From assembly GCF_025426255.1 (NCBI RefSeq), contig NZ_CP104861.1, positions 2,480,001 through 2,544,000 on the forward strand: a DNA stretch of 64,000 bases, given 5' to 3'. The notes under the pieces were generated by a model, which did not search any database, was not told where the DNA came from, and worked only from the letters and a program-made list of their open reading frames with translations. The translations under genes were made by a program, and so were the position numbers. This DNA is from Pseudomonas fragi. GTDB lineage: Bacteria > Pseudomonadota > Gammaproteobacteria > Pseudomonadales > Pseudomonadaceae. Positions 8,216 to 16,762 of this stretch are shown in pieces; position 1 is the first letter of the stretch; each line of letters starts with the position of its first letter.

Positions 8216-9391
8216 ATGACGGCCAATGTGATGGAGCGTATCCAGGCCCAATGCAGCGAGTTGTTTATTTATGACGATAGCCGTGTGGAACTGCTGCTGG
8301 TGGATGAGCAGGGCACTGCGCAATTGCATAAGCAGGTTGCGTTTGAAAGCCTCTCGTCGGTCATGGACCGAACGCAGGTACTGATGTCGGGCCATCTGAC
8401 CCAGGGTGATGCAAGGGCCACATTCTTTTATGCCGATCTGTTGGCGCGGGCCAAGTTGTACCGGCGTGCCTGCGAGTGGGGGGTCAAGGTTGACGCGTTG
8501 ATTGACCGTCGCCCTCCCGCCCACCTTGGGCAATATGTGCTGTGGATCCAACAGGTAGCCAGGCAGCACGGGCATGCGCCCTATGGCGAGCACCGCGAAG
8601 ATTTTGAAGGTGCGGTCAAGTTGTGCAGCAAACTGGATGACGACTATAAACAGCAGTTGCAGCTGCCGACGGTGCCTAGCCGTGAAATCTCGGCCGTGGA
8701 AACGGATAATGATATAAATGTGATCAATGTATTTGATTGTCTCTGCCATGAAGTGGATGTTTTGCACTCTCAGGTGCTGATGTTTATTGAGGGGCCGTGG
8801 AATATAAAGACCCTGGATATTGAAGAGCCTCAAACCGCCGTAGTGTTGTTGGCCGCTCATGTGCACGGATTACGGGGAGCCTATCAACATGGAGTTGAAT
8901 ACAGCGTCGGAGTGGATGCTTTTTTGCGCCGCGCTTCGATTGAAAACAAATGCAATGAGCGATTTAAAGGGCAGCTGATAAAGCACTTGGGAACGGTGTT
9001 TAATACACCCAAAAGGATAAGCAAGTTGCACGGCGCTGCAACCCGGTATTTGCGTGAGTTGCACGGTGTCAGCGATGAGCAACTGGGCTGTTTGATATGT
9101 TCGCCCTTTGTGAATCAGGCGCGTGGCCTTGAACCTTTCCTGCAGAGTTGCTACCCCGAGAAGCTGCAATTCATTCACCGGTTTCGGCAGGTGTTGATAG
9201 ACCACAATGCAGCATCCCAGGCTGATGTGAGTTGGCTGGAGTCCGTGAGCGGGCTGTCTCTGGCATCGCTGCAGGCGCTGTATCACATGCAAAAAATCGA
9301 CTCCAGGCCAGGTAACTCTTTGATTGCCACGCTATGGGCCCACGATCCGAACAACAAGCCCTGGTGTGCAGCACCAGCAGGCCAGGTTTAG
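8216..9391 (+). CDS. Hypothetical protein, probable C-terminal part of an interrupted gene
   Basis: This is an unrecognised soluble protein of 391 aa from ATG 8216. It is in the same frame as the 74-aa frame upstream, with no stop between 8150 and 8215. No ribosome site precedes any of the candidate starts (TTG 8186, ATG 8216, ATG 8231), which argues against independent translation. Its residues are mixed alpha/beta without obvious enzyme motifs. Codon use is less GC-biased in the middle (about 8700-9060) than in the neighbours, a possible sign of transfer. The function is unknown. Confidence 0.5.
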   Translation: MTANVMERIQAQCSELFIYDDSRVELLLVDEQGTAQLHKQVAFESLSSVMDRTQVLMSGHLTQGDARATFFYADLLARAKLYRRACEWGVKVDALIDRRPPAHLGQYVLWIQQVARQHGHAPYGEHREDFEGAVKLCSKLDDDYKQQLQLPTVPSREISAVETDNDINVINVFDCLCHEVDVLHSQVLMFIEGPWNIKTLDIEEPQTAVVLLAAHVHGLRGAYQHGVEYSVGVDAFLRRASIENKCNERFKGQLIKHLGTVFNTPKRISKLHGAATRYLRELHGVSDEQLGCLICSPFVNQARGLEPFLQSCYPEKLQFIHRFRQVLIDHNAASQADVSWLESVSGLSLASLQALYHMQKIDSRPGNSLIATLWAHDPNNKPWCAAPAGQV

Positions 9392-9516
9392 CCATATGAG
9401 CGCGCAGACGGGTACCCGCGACGCAAACCGCTCATCCAATAGGATTTGCCAGACCACGGAGCAAACTGCTATCTGTACGCATATCCAGTATCCAAAGCCA
9501 GTGGTTTGTTCTGTCA

Positions 9517-11166
9517 GTGATTTCCAATCCCCTTGAAGACCCGTTTTATTACCTTAAAAACTTCCAGCATGTGCTCGACTGGATTGCAGCCCGTTATGAC
9601 GACGTATTAAGTGTCGACGAGCAGCGGTTTATCCAAGGTTTTGCTTTGCTGCCCGGTCCCTCGCAAGCGTTGTGGGTACGCATGGTGATGCGCAAGGGGG
9701 AGCACTTCAGGGCCAGCAAGCTCAATTACCCGGAAATCGGCGATACACCGCAGGCGGCAGCTCCCTTGCTGGCCTTGGGGTGGCTGGACGATCAGGCACC
9801 GCTGGCCCTGGCCGAGGTGTTCGAGGTGCTGCAAAAGCCTGAAATCATGGCCCGGTTCAGCGCAGATATTGCCCGGCCCAAGGCCAAAAAATCGGACTGG
9901 CTCGATGAGCTTGCCGCCACTTTCACCCAGCGTCAGAGTCTGGCCCAATGGCATCCCGCCCTGGCGGAGCCGCTTTACACGCTCAACCACCGGGCGCTAT
10001 GCGATCGTCTGCGGCTGATGTTCTTTGGCAACCTTAGCCAGAGCTGGTCAGATCTGGTGTTGGCAGACCTGGGCCTGTTTACCTACGAGAAGGTCGACTT
10101 CAGCCATGAGTCCCGGGCGTTGCGTTGTCGCGCCGATATTGAGGGTTACTTGCACCTTTATGCCTGTCGCGAGCAATTTGAAGGCAGTGGCGATGTAGAC
10201 GCTGTATTACAACAGGTACTCGACTACCAGGCGGATAACCGCTGGCTGCAGCGCCGTCGCGGGCGCTTGCTGTTTCAGTTGGGTCAGCATTTGGAGCGGG
10301 CAGGGGACTTGACCCGGGTGTTGCAGGTCTACCAACAAAGCCAGCACCCCGAAGCCCGTCAGCGCAGCATTCGCGTGCTTGAGCGTCAGCAACAATACCA
10401 ACCGGCGTTGTCTCTGGCTGAGGCCGCCCAACAAGCGCCACTTACCGACGCCGAAGATCAGCACCTGCTGCGGATCATCCCGCGCCTACGGCGCAAGCTA
10501 GGGCTGCCAGCGCTTGCGGTGGCCAAGCCGAAAGCTCCCGAGCGGCTTGACTTGAGCCTGCCACGGGACGACGCCAGTTGCGTCGAGCTAATGGTTGTAG
10601 CGCATTTGCAGGCCCCCGAAGCGCCAGTGCATTACGTGGAAAATACCCTGATCAACGGGTTGTTCGGTCTGCTGTGCTGGCCCGCTATTTTTGCGCCGCT
10701 GCCGGGAGCGTTTTTCCACCCGTACCAGAGTGGCCCGGCGGACTTGCTTGAGGACGACTTCTATCAGCAGCGTGCCGCGCTGTTTGAAGATTGCCTGGCG
10801 CAATTGGATGACGAGCGTTACCTGGCGACCATCCGCGGGGCGTATACCGCCAAGTTCGGTGTGCAATCGTCCTTTGTCGCTTGGGGCTACTTGAGCGAAG
10901 ACCTGCTCGAAGAAGCGCTGCTGTGCCTGCCGCCCGAGCACCTGAAGCTGTGGTTTCGGCGCCTGCTGCTGGATATCAAGGCCAATAGAACCGGTATGCC
11001 TGACCTGATCCAGTTTGACCCAGTGCAAAAAACCTACCGCATGATTGAGGTCAAGGGGCCGGGTGACCGCCTGCAAGACAACCAGTTGCGCTGGCTGGTC
11101 TTTTGCGAGGCGCATCAAATGCCGGTGACCGTGTGCTACGTGCAATGGCAGGAGCCGCAGGAGTGA
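9517..11166 (+). CDS. FAN1-like structure-specific nuclease (VRR-NUC domain)
   Basis: This 549-aa protein has a C-terminal VRR-NUC nuclease domain (about residues 490-535). The catalytic set is visible as GMPDLI...IEVKGPGDRLQDNQ, i.e. a PD...ExK core with a downstream glutamine. The N-terminal and central helical regions, with TPR-like repeats, match bacterial FAN1, known in P. aeruginosa, which cleaves 5' flaps and unhooks DNA interstrand crosslinks. The GTG at 9517 (MISNPLEDPFYYLKNF) gives the usual length of 550-560 aa. The stop overlaps the start of the helicase gene, so the pair is co-translated. It probably acts in crosslink or branched-DNA repair in the cytoplasm. Confidence 0.85.
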   Translation: MISNPLEDPFYYLKNFQHVLDWIAARYDDVLSVDEQRFIQGFALLPGPSQALWVRMVMRKGEHFRASKLNYPEIGDTPQAAAPLLALGWLDDQAPLALAEVFEVLQKPEIMARFSADIARPKAKKSDWLDELAATFTQRQSLAQWHPALAEPLYTLNHRALCDRLRLMFFGNLSQSWSDLVLADLGLFTYEKVDFSHESRALRCRADIEGYLHLYACREQFEGSGDVDAVLQQVLDYQADNRWLQRRRGRLLFQLGQHLERAGDLTRVLQVYQQSQHPEARQRSIRVLERQQQYQPALSLAEAAQQAPLTDAEDQHLLRIIPRLRRKLGLPALAVAKPKAPERLDLSLPRDDASCVELMVVAHLQAPEAPVHYVENTLINGLFGLLCWPAIFAPLPGAFFHPYQSGPADLLEDDFYQQRAALFEDCLAQLDDERYLATIRGAYTAKFGVQSSFVAWGYLSEDLLEEALLCLPPEHLKLWFRRLLLDIKANRTGMPDLIQFDPVQKTYRMIEVKGPGDRLQDNQLRWLVFCEAHQMPVTVCYVQWQEPQE

Positions 11167-13415
11167 GCTATCGCGTTGCAGTGCGTGCCTTGTGCGAGTT
11201 CACGGCCAAGGTTGGTGATCTGGATTTGCGTTTCACCCCGTCGCCCACGGCGCAACAGGGGATCGCCGGGCACCGCACGGTAGCGTCGCGGCGCAGTGCG
11301 CAGTATCAGGCGGAGCTGAGCCTTGAAGGTCAATACCAGGCATTGACCGTGCGCGGTAGGGCAGACGGTTATGATCCCGACGCCAATGTGCTGGAAGAAG
11401 TGAAAACCTATCGTGGTGATTTCACCGCGATACCGGCCAATCACCGCCAATTGCATTGGGCACAGGCCCGTGTCTATGGCTGGTTGCTGTGCCAAAGCCT
11501 GCAATTGGCGCAGGTCAATCTGGCGCTGGTGTACTTCGATATTGTCAGCGAAAAGGAAACCCGCCTTCAGGAAACCTGGTCGGCTGCGGATTTGCAGCAG
11601 TTCTTCGAGCAGCAATGCGGGTTGTTTCTGGCCTGGGCCGAGCAGGAAATGGCCCATCGTCAGGCCCGCGATGCCGCCGCCCGTGCCTTGGCCTTTCCCC
11701 ATGCGCAGTTTCGTACCGGGCAGCGAGCATTAGCCGAGGCGGTGTACAAGACTGCCAGCACCGGGCGCTGCCTGATGGCCCAGGCACCCACCGGGATTGG
11801 TAAAACCATCGGCACCCTGTTTCCGTTGCTCAAGGCCATGCCCGGTCAGCAGCTTGATAAATTGTTGTTCCTGACCGCCAAGACCCCGGGGCGCAAGCTG
11901 GCGCTCGATGCCGCGCAGGTGCTCTATCCCGAGGGGCTGGCTGCACCGTTACGGGTGCTGGAGCTGGTAGCGCGGGACAAGGCCTGCGAGTACCCCGAAA
12001 ACGCTTGTAATGGCGACTCCTGCCCGTTGGCCAGAGGCTTTTATGATCGCTTGCCTGCTGCGCGCCAAGCGGCGGTCGCCCAGTCGGCCCTTGACCAGCA
12101 GACCTTGCGCAACGTCGCTCTGGCCCATGAGGTGTGCCCGTACTACTTGAGTCAGGAAATGGCGCGCTGGGCGGACCTGGTGATTGCCGATTACAACTAC
12201 TACTTCGACTTCAGTGCGTTGCTTTATGGTCTGGCCCAGGCCAACCAGTGGCGGGTCGCGACCCTGGTGGACGAAGCCCACAACCTGGTAGAGCGGGCGC
12301 GTCAGATGTACAGCGCAAGCCTGGACCAGCAAACCCTCAACAGCGTGCGTCATTCGGCCCCGGCGCCGCTGGAAAAACCCTTCAAGCGCCTTAATCGCGA
12401 ATGGAATGCCCTGCACAAGGAGCAAGTCGGGCTGTATCAGGTTCACCCGCAATTGCCGGCCAAATGGCTGAGTGCCTTGTCGGCGTGCATCACCGCTATC
12501 GGTGACTACCTCAACGATCACCCCCAAGGGCTGAGCGGCAATCTGCAAGGGTTTTACTTTGAAGCCCTGCAGTTCAACCGGGTGGCAGAGCTGTTCGACG
12601 GGCATTTTCTGTTTGACGTCAGTTTGCGCGAAGACGGCAAGCGTCGCTTGTCGCAGCTCAACCTGCGCAATGTGGTGCCCGCCGGGTTTATCGGCCCGCG
12701 ACTCAAGAGCGCGCAGAGCAATGTGCTGTTTTCGGCCACCCTGAGCCCGCAAATCTATTACGCCAACCTGTTGGGCTTGCCGTCAGACACGGTGTGGATG
12801 GATGTCGAGTCGCCGTTCCAGGCGGAGCAACTGAGTGTGCATCTGGTCAGCCGGATCTCGACCCGGTTTGTGCACCGCCAGGCCTCGCTGGAACCGATTG
12901 TCGAGTTGATCGCTCGCCAGTTCGAGCAGAGCCCGGGCAACTATCTGGCGTTTTTCAGCAGCTTCGACTACCTGCAACAGGTCGCCGAGCTGCTCGCCGA
13001 ACGCCATCCTCAGGTTACCCAGTGGCTGCAGGCGCGGCGCATGGATGAAGCTGCGCGCCAGGGTTTTCTCGATCAATTCACGATGTCGAGCCAAGGCATC
13101 GGTTTTGCGGTACTGGGCGGGGCATTCGGCGAAGGTATCGACTTGCCCGGAGCACGCTTGATCGGTGCCTTTGTCGCCACCTTGGGGCTGGCCCAACTGA
13201 ACCCGGTCAACGAGCAGATCAAACAGCGCATGGCGGCATTGTTTGGCGCCGGTTATGACTACACCTACCTGTACCCCGGTGTGCAGAAAGTAGTGCAGGC
13301 CGCCGGGCGGGTGATCCGCACCCAGAGTGATCAGGGCACGCTGTTCCTGATTGATGACCGCTTTGCCGAGCCCAAGGTGCAGCAACTGTTGCCGCGCTGG
13401 TGGCAATTGGGCTGA
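11163..13415 (+). CDS. DinG/XPD-like superfamily 2 helicase with N-terminal PD-(D/E)XK nuclease domain
   Basis: This 750-aa protein has two parts. Residues about 1-175 carry a Cas4/RecB-like nuclease signature (EEVKTY near 77, then QLHWAQARVYGW). Residues 190-750 form an iron-sulfur XPD/DinG-type helicase: Walker A QAPTGIGKT near 207, four cysteines between about 275 and 325 (CEYPENAC, DSCP, EVCPYY), VDEAHN near 369, FSATLSP, and a late GRVIRT motif VI. It should unwind DNA with 5'-3' polarity as its family does. The GTG at 11163 overlaps the FAN1 stop (GTGA); the frame is open further upstream inside FAN1, but this start fits the spacing. Confidence 0.87.
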   Translation: MSYRVAVRALCEFTAKVGDLDLRFTPSPTAQQGIAGHRTVASRRSAQYQAELSLEGQYQALTVRGRADGYDPDANVLEEVKTYRGDFTAIPANHRQLHWAQARVYGWLLCQSLQLAQVNLALVYFDIVSEKETRLQETWSAADLQQFFEQQCGLFLAWAEQEMAHRQARDAAARALAFPHAQFRTGQRALAEAVYKTASTGRCLMAQAPTGIGKTIGTLFPLLKAMPGQQLDKLLFLTAKTPGRKLALDAAQVLYPEGLAAPLRVLELVARDKACEYPENACNGDSCPLARGFYDRLPAARQAAVAQSALDQQTLRNVALAHEVCPYYLSQEMARWADLVIADYNYYFDFSALLYGLAQANQWRVATLVDEAHNLVERARQMYSASLDQQTLNSVRHSAPAPLEKPFKRLNREWNALHKEQVGLYQVHPQLPAKWLSALSACITAIGDYLNDHPQGLSGNLQGFYFEALQFNRVAELFDGHFLFDVSLREDGKRRLSQLNLRNVVPAGFIGPRLKSAQSNVLFSATLSPQIYYANLLGLPSDTVWMDVESPFQAEQLSVHLVSRISTRFVHRQASLEPIVELIARQFEQSPGNYLAFFSSFDYLQQVAELLAERHPQVTQWLQARRMDEAARQGFLDQFTMSSQGIGFAVLGGAFGEGIDLPGARLIGAFVATLGLAQLNPVNEQIKQRMAALFGAGYDYTYLYPGVQKVVQAAGRVIRTQSDQGTLFLIDDRFAEPKVQQLLPRWWQLG

Positions 13416-13447
13416 TGGCCCAGGGTATGGCAGACTGCTCTACCCGT

Positions 13448-13468
13448 GGCGCATGAGGCGCCTTTTTT
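13448..13468 (+). terminator. Intrinsic terminator after the helicase gene
   Basis: The stem GGCGC/GCGCC is followed by a six-T run, 32 nt after the helicase stop and just ahead of the RidA gene. Confidence 0.7.
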
Positions 13469-13486
13469 ATCCTGGAGTTCACCCCA

Positions 13487-13876
13487 ATGAGCATCAAACG
13501 TTTCGGTACCGGCGCCGTGGGCGCAGGCGGTCAGCCTTTGCCTTTCGCTCGTGCAGTAGAAGCCGATGGCTGGTTGCACGTATCCGGCCAGGTTGCCATG
13601 GAAAACGGTGAAATCATTAACGGAGGGATTGTCGAGCAAACCCACAAAACCATGCAGAACCTCATCGCTATCCTCGAAGAAGCCGGTTATGGCCTTGAGG
13701 ATGTGGTCCGCGCTGGCGTATGGCTGCAAGACCCTCGCGACTTCTGGAGCTTCAACAAGGTGTTCGCCGCGTATTTCAAAAGCGAACATGCCCCGGCCCG
13801 CGCCTGTGTGCAGGCAATGATGATGGTCGACTGCAAGGTCGAGATCGACTGTATCGCCTATAAGGCCAAACGCTGA
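13487..13876 (+). CDS. RidA family enamine/imine deaminase
   Basis: This is a 129-aa RidA/YjgF/UK114 protein. It has the family's GAVGAGGQPLPFARAV start, VSGQVAMENGE, and the C-terminal block HAPARACVQA with the conserved arginine that binds the substrate carboxylate. RidA proteins hydrolyse reactive 2-aminoacrylate-type intermediates released by PLP enzymes. The gene stops 17 nt before a PLP-dependent amino-acid lyase/deaminase gene, so its job is probably to clear that enzyme's imine product. The start has a ribosome site (TGGAG) 8 nt away. Confidence 0.9.
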   Translation: MSIKRFGTGAVGAGGQPLPFARAVEADGWLHVSGQVAMENGEIINGGIVEQTHKTMQNLIAILEEAGYGLEDVVRAGVWLQDPRDFWSFNKVFAAYFKSEHAPARACVQAMMMVDCKVEIDCIAYKAKR

Positions 13877-13893
13877 AACCCGAGGACTTGAAT

Positions 13894-15099
13894 GTGTCGA
13901 ACCCACAGGTACTCAAAGGCGCAGCTAACCCCGCCGACCATTTGGTGCGTGACGTAAGCCTGCCCGCGCTGGTGATCCACCGTGACGCGCTGGAGCACAA
14001 TATTGGCTGGATGCAGGATTTCGTTACCCGCAGTGGTGCGGTACTGGCCCCACACGGCAAAACCAGCATGGCCCCGGCGCTGTTTCGTCGCCAGCTGGAG
14101 CTGGGCGCCTGGGGCCTGACCCTGGCCACGGCAGTGCAAACCTGCACCGCCTATGCCGCCGGGGTACGGCGAGTACTGATGGCCAACCAACTGGTGGGCC
14201 GGGCTAACATGGCACTGATTGCCGATTTGCAGGCAGACCCGGTATTCGAATTTCACTGCATGGTCGATCACCCTGACAACGTGGCGGCCCTGGGTGCTTA
14301 TTTTGCCGAGCGCGGCCAGCGCTTGAACGTGATGATCGAATACGGCGTGGTAGGTGGGCGTTGTGGCTGCCGCAGCGAACAGGAAGTGATGGCCCTGGCG
14401 GCTGCGATCGAGGCCCAACCAGCGTTGGCCCTGACCGGCATCGAAGGTTATGAAGGGGTAATTCACGGCGAACAGGCGGTCAGCGGGATTCGCCAGTTTG
14501 CTGCTTCGTTGGTGCGTCTGGCCCTGCAACTGCAGAGGGACGGCGCATTTGCACTGGATAAGCCGATCATTACTGCGTCGGGCTCGGCCTGGTATGACCT
14601 GATTGCCAAGGGCTTCGAGGCCGAGGCTGCCAGCGGGCGTTTTCTCAGTGTGTTGCGCCCTGGCAGTTATGTGGTCCACGACCACGGCATCTACAAGGAT
14701 GCGCAGTGCTGTGTGCTGGAGCGTCGCAGTGATCTGCACGAGGGGTTGCGCCCGGCGCTGGAGGTTTGGGCCCACGTACAGTCGTTGCCTGAACCCGGTT
14801 TTGCGGTGATTGCGCTGGGCAAGCGTGACGTGGCCTTTGATGCGGGCCTGCCGCTGCCGCTAAAGCGTTATCGAGAAGGCGTGTTGCCGGCAGTGGGTGA
14901 GGACATCAGCGGCTGCAAGGTCACGGCGGTAATGGATCAACATGCCTTTATGTCGATTGCTGCGGGTACGCAGCTGCGTGTAGGCGACATCATCAGCTTT
15001 GGCACCTCGCATCCTTGCCTGACCTTCGACAAGTGGCGCACGGGGTGCCTGGTGGATGAGCAGTTCACTGTGATCGAGAGCTTTGCAATCGAGTTCTGA
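13894..15099 (+). CDS. PLP-dependent D-amino-acid deaminase / D-threonine aldolase-like enzyme (DSD1 family)
   Basis: This 401-aa enzyme belongs to the fold-type III (alanine racemase-like) D-threonine aldolase/D-serine dehydratase family. The N-terminal PLP-lysine region is LAPHGKTSMAP (lysine near residue 54). The C-terminal metal site reads DQHAFM (near 348) and FGTSHPCLTFDKW, matching the HxC zinc motif of DSD1. It probably acts on a hydroxylated D-amino acid. I chose GTG 13894 because GAGGA lies 8 nt upstream; TTG 13888 is too close to it. The adjacent RidA gene supports release of an imine. Confidence 0.8.
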   Translation: MSNPQVLKGAANPADHLVRDVSLPALVIHRDALEHNIGWMQDFVTRSGAVLAPHGKTSMAPALFRRQLELGAWGLTLATAVQTCTAYAAGVRRVLMANQLVGRANMALIADLQADPVFEFHCMVDHPDNVAALGAYFAERGQRLNVMIEYGVVGGRCGCRSEQEVMALAAAIEAQPALALTGIEGYEGVIHGEQAVSGIRQFAASLVRLALQLQRDGAFALDKPIITASGSAWYDLIAKGFEAEAASGRFLSVLRPGSYVVHDHGIYKDAQCCVLERRSDLHEGLRPALEVWAHVQSLPEPGFAVIALGKRDVAFDAGLPLPLKRYREGVLPAVGEDISGCKVTAVMDQHAFMSIAAGTQLRVGDIISFGTSHPCLTFDKWRTGCLVDEQFTVIESFAIEF

Positions 15100-15120
15100 T
15101 TTACGGCTGGGCGCATAACC

Positions 15121-15205
15121 TGTGGGAGCGAGCCTGCTCGCGATGGCATCAGCGCGGTTTGCTTGACAGATCACCGCCTGCATCGCGAGCAGGCTCGCTC
15201 CCACA
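15121..15205. repeat. REP pair (inverted Pseudomonas REP palindromes)
   Basis: A 25-bp arm at 15121-15145 (GGGAGCGAGCCTGCTCGCGA core) is repeated exactly in inverted orientation at 15181-15205, with 35 nt between. This is the usual Pseudomonas REP doublet, 21 nt after the PLP-enzyme stop. Confidence 0.9.
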
Positions 15206-15283
15206 ATGACCTCTGCAAAGTTTGAGTTTTGTGGGTGCTGCCAAATCTGATCCAGACAAGTCAATGATAGGAGCGGTTGTGTT

Positions 15284-15559
15284 TCAGTCCCGGTAAAACA
15301 CCTGCACCAGGTGATAGCCGAACTTGCTCTTGACCGGGCCGTGCACCACTCGCAGCGGCTTTTTAAAGATGATCTGGTCGATAATGCCGACCATCTGCCC
15401 CGGCCGCACTTCCCCCAGATCACCGCCACGTTTGCCCGACGGGCAGGTGGAGAATTTTTTCGCCAGCACATCGAAGGCTTCGCCCTTGGCGATGCGTTGC
15501 TTGAGCGATTCGGCTTCTTCGGCGGTTTTCACCAGAATATGGCGGGCTTGAGCTTTCAT
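15284..15559 (-). CDS. ppiC: Small parvulin-type peptidyl-prolyl isomerase (PpiC)
   Basis: This 91-aa protein is a stand-alone parvulin domain. It begins KAQARHILVK, has CPSGKRGGDLGEV in the centre, and ends FGYHLVQVFYRD, all as in cytoplasmic PpiC (about 93 aa in E. coli). It has no signal peptide, so it should catalyse proline isomerisation in the cytoplasm. It is a single gene between a REP pair and the histidine kinase. Confidence 0.92.
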   Translation of the reverse strand: MKAQARHILVKTAEEAESLKQRIAKGEAFDVLAKKFSTCPSGKRGGDLGEVRPGQMVGIIDQIIFKKPLRVVHGPVKSKFGYHLVQVFYRD

Positions 15560-15604
15560 GGGATCTTTACCTTGGAACTGTGGGGCATAGTGCGCGGGCG
15601 CGGA

Positions 15605-16531
15605 TTATGCCTGAGTTTTCCCCGGGAGGCAGTGATAGCGCGGCAGGTACAGGCACACGCGGGTGCCACATCCGCTCTTGCTGTTGATACTGACATGCCC
15701 GCCCGACTGCTGGGCAAATCCGTAAATCATCGATAACCCGAGCCCCGTACCTAGGCCAACCGGCTTGGTGGTGAAGAAGGGGTCAAAGGCCTTGGCAAGA
15801 ATTTGCGGGGTCATGCCGGAGCCGTTGTCACGGACCTCGAGCATCACGTAGTCGCCTGAACTGACCGATTCCAGGGTGCCGAGATCGCTGGCATCGAGAT
15901 ACTGGTTGGCCGTTTTGACCACCAGGGTTCCACCGTCGGGCATCGCGTCGCGGGCGTTGATCATCAGATTGAGCAGGGCACTTTCGAGCTGGCCGGTGTC
16001 GGTGTTGACCGGCCAGATGTTCTGGCCCAGTTCGAGGATCAGGTCGATATGGGTGCCTTTGGTGCTGCTGAACAGCGTTTGCAGCGACCTGACCAGCTGG
16101 TTAGGGTCCAGCGGTTTGCGGTCCAGTGACTGGCGGCGGGAGAACGTCAGCAGGCGGTTGGTCAACGCGGCGGCACGCTGGGCGGAATTCACCGCGGTAT
16201 CGGCAAAACGCTGCACTTCATCAATGCGGCCAGCAGTAATGTAGCGCTTCATCAAATCCAGGCTGGTGATAATCCCGGTCAGCATATTATTGAAATCATG
16301 GGCGATACCGCCGGTCAACTGGCCCACAGCTTCCATTTTTTGCGCATGCCGCAGGGCCTCTTCCGCCCGCTCGCGTTCCTGCATCTCGCGTTGCAACTGC
16401 TGGTTGGCCTCAGCCAGTTCCCGGGTGCGTTCGGCTACACGCTCCTCAAGGGTTTCGTTCAGCTCAAGCAAGGCTTGACGGGTGGCGTTGGCCTGCAAGC
16501 GTTGGCGCCGTCTTGAACTCTTGATTGCCAT
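15605..16531 (-). CDS. Soluble sensor histidine kinase without receiver
   Basis: This 308-aa kinase has a basic N-terminus and a strong coiled coil (about residues 20-65, ELNETLEERVAERTRELAEANQQL). A HisKA domain follows with the phospho-acceptor histidine in GGIAHDFNN (near 76). A HATPase domain comes next with N-box NLMINARDAMPDGG, DNGSGM, and the GLGTGLGLSMIYG G-boxes. It has no membrane segment, PAS domain or receiver. This is the tail architecture of hybrid kinases, so it may be a truncated paralogue or may need a partner for input and phosphotransfer. No response regulator gene is adjacent. The start has an AGGA site. Confidence 0.85.
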   Translation of the reverse strand: MAIKSSRRRQRLQANATRQALLELNETLEERVAERTRELAEANQQLQREMQERERAEEALRHAQKMEAVGQLTGGIAHDFNNMLTGIITSLDLMKRYITAGRIDEVQRFADTAVNSAQRAAALTNRLLTFSRRQSLDRKPLDPNQLVRSLQTLFSSTKGTHIDLILELGQNIWPVNTDTGQLESALLNLMINARDAMPDGGTLVVKTANQYLDASDLGTLESVSSGDYVMLEVRDNGSGMTPQILAKAFDPFFTTKPVGLGTGLGLSMIYGFAQQSGGHVSINSKSGCGTRVCLYLPRYHCLPGKTQA

Positions 16532-16762
16532 GGTAGGTCCTGAGAGCGAATCTCGAAATATGCCTATTTAATGCTCGATCCAGGCTAAAGCCCATTAAGC
16601 ATGCTGCAAGGCTCTATCTTGCCCGTGCGACTAAGGTCCAATGAGGCGCGGGCTAAGCCTTTCGTACAATTGCGCCCCTTTTTTGGGTTGAACAATCGCA
16701 CGGATCCGCAGTGTGTCTTCGATCGATTTTATCTTGCCAATGTTTGGCGCTGGAGCTTGTAC

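Larger units (their letters stand above)
7925..9391 (+). pseudogene. Single reading frame of 488 codons broken by one in-frame amber codon
   Basis: From ATG 7925 to the stop at 9391 there is one continuous frame except for TAG at 8147-8149. The local reading is LRAA-(TAG)-LSIAGR. One C-to-T change from CAG (Gln) would create it. The upstream part has the only good ribosome site. The simplest explanation is a recent nonsense mutation; amber readthrough or a sequencing error are alternatives. The gene's function is unknown. Confidence 0.6.
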
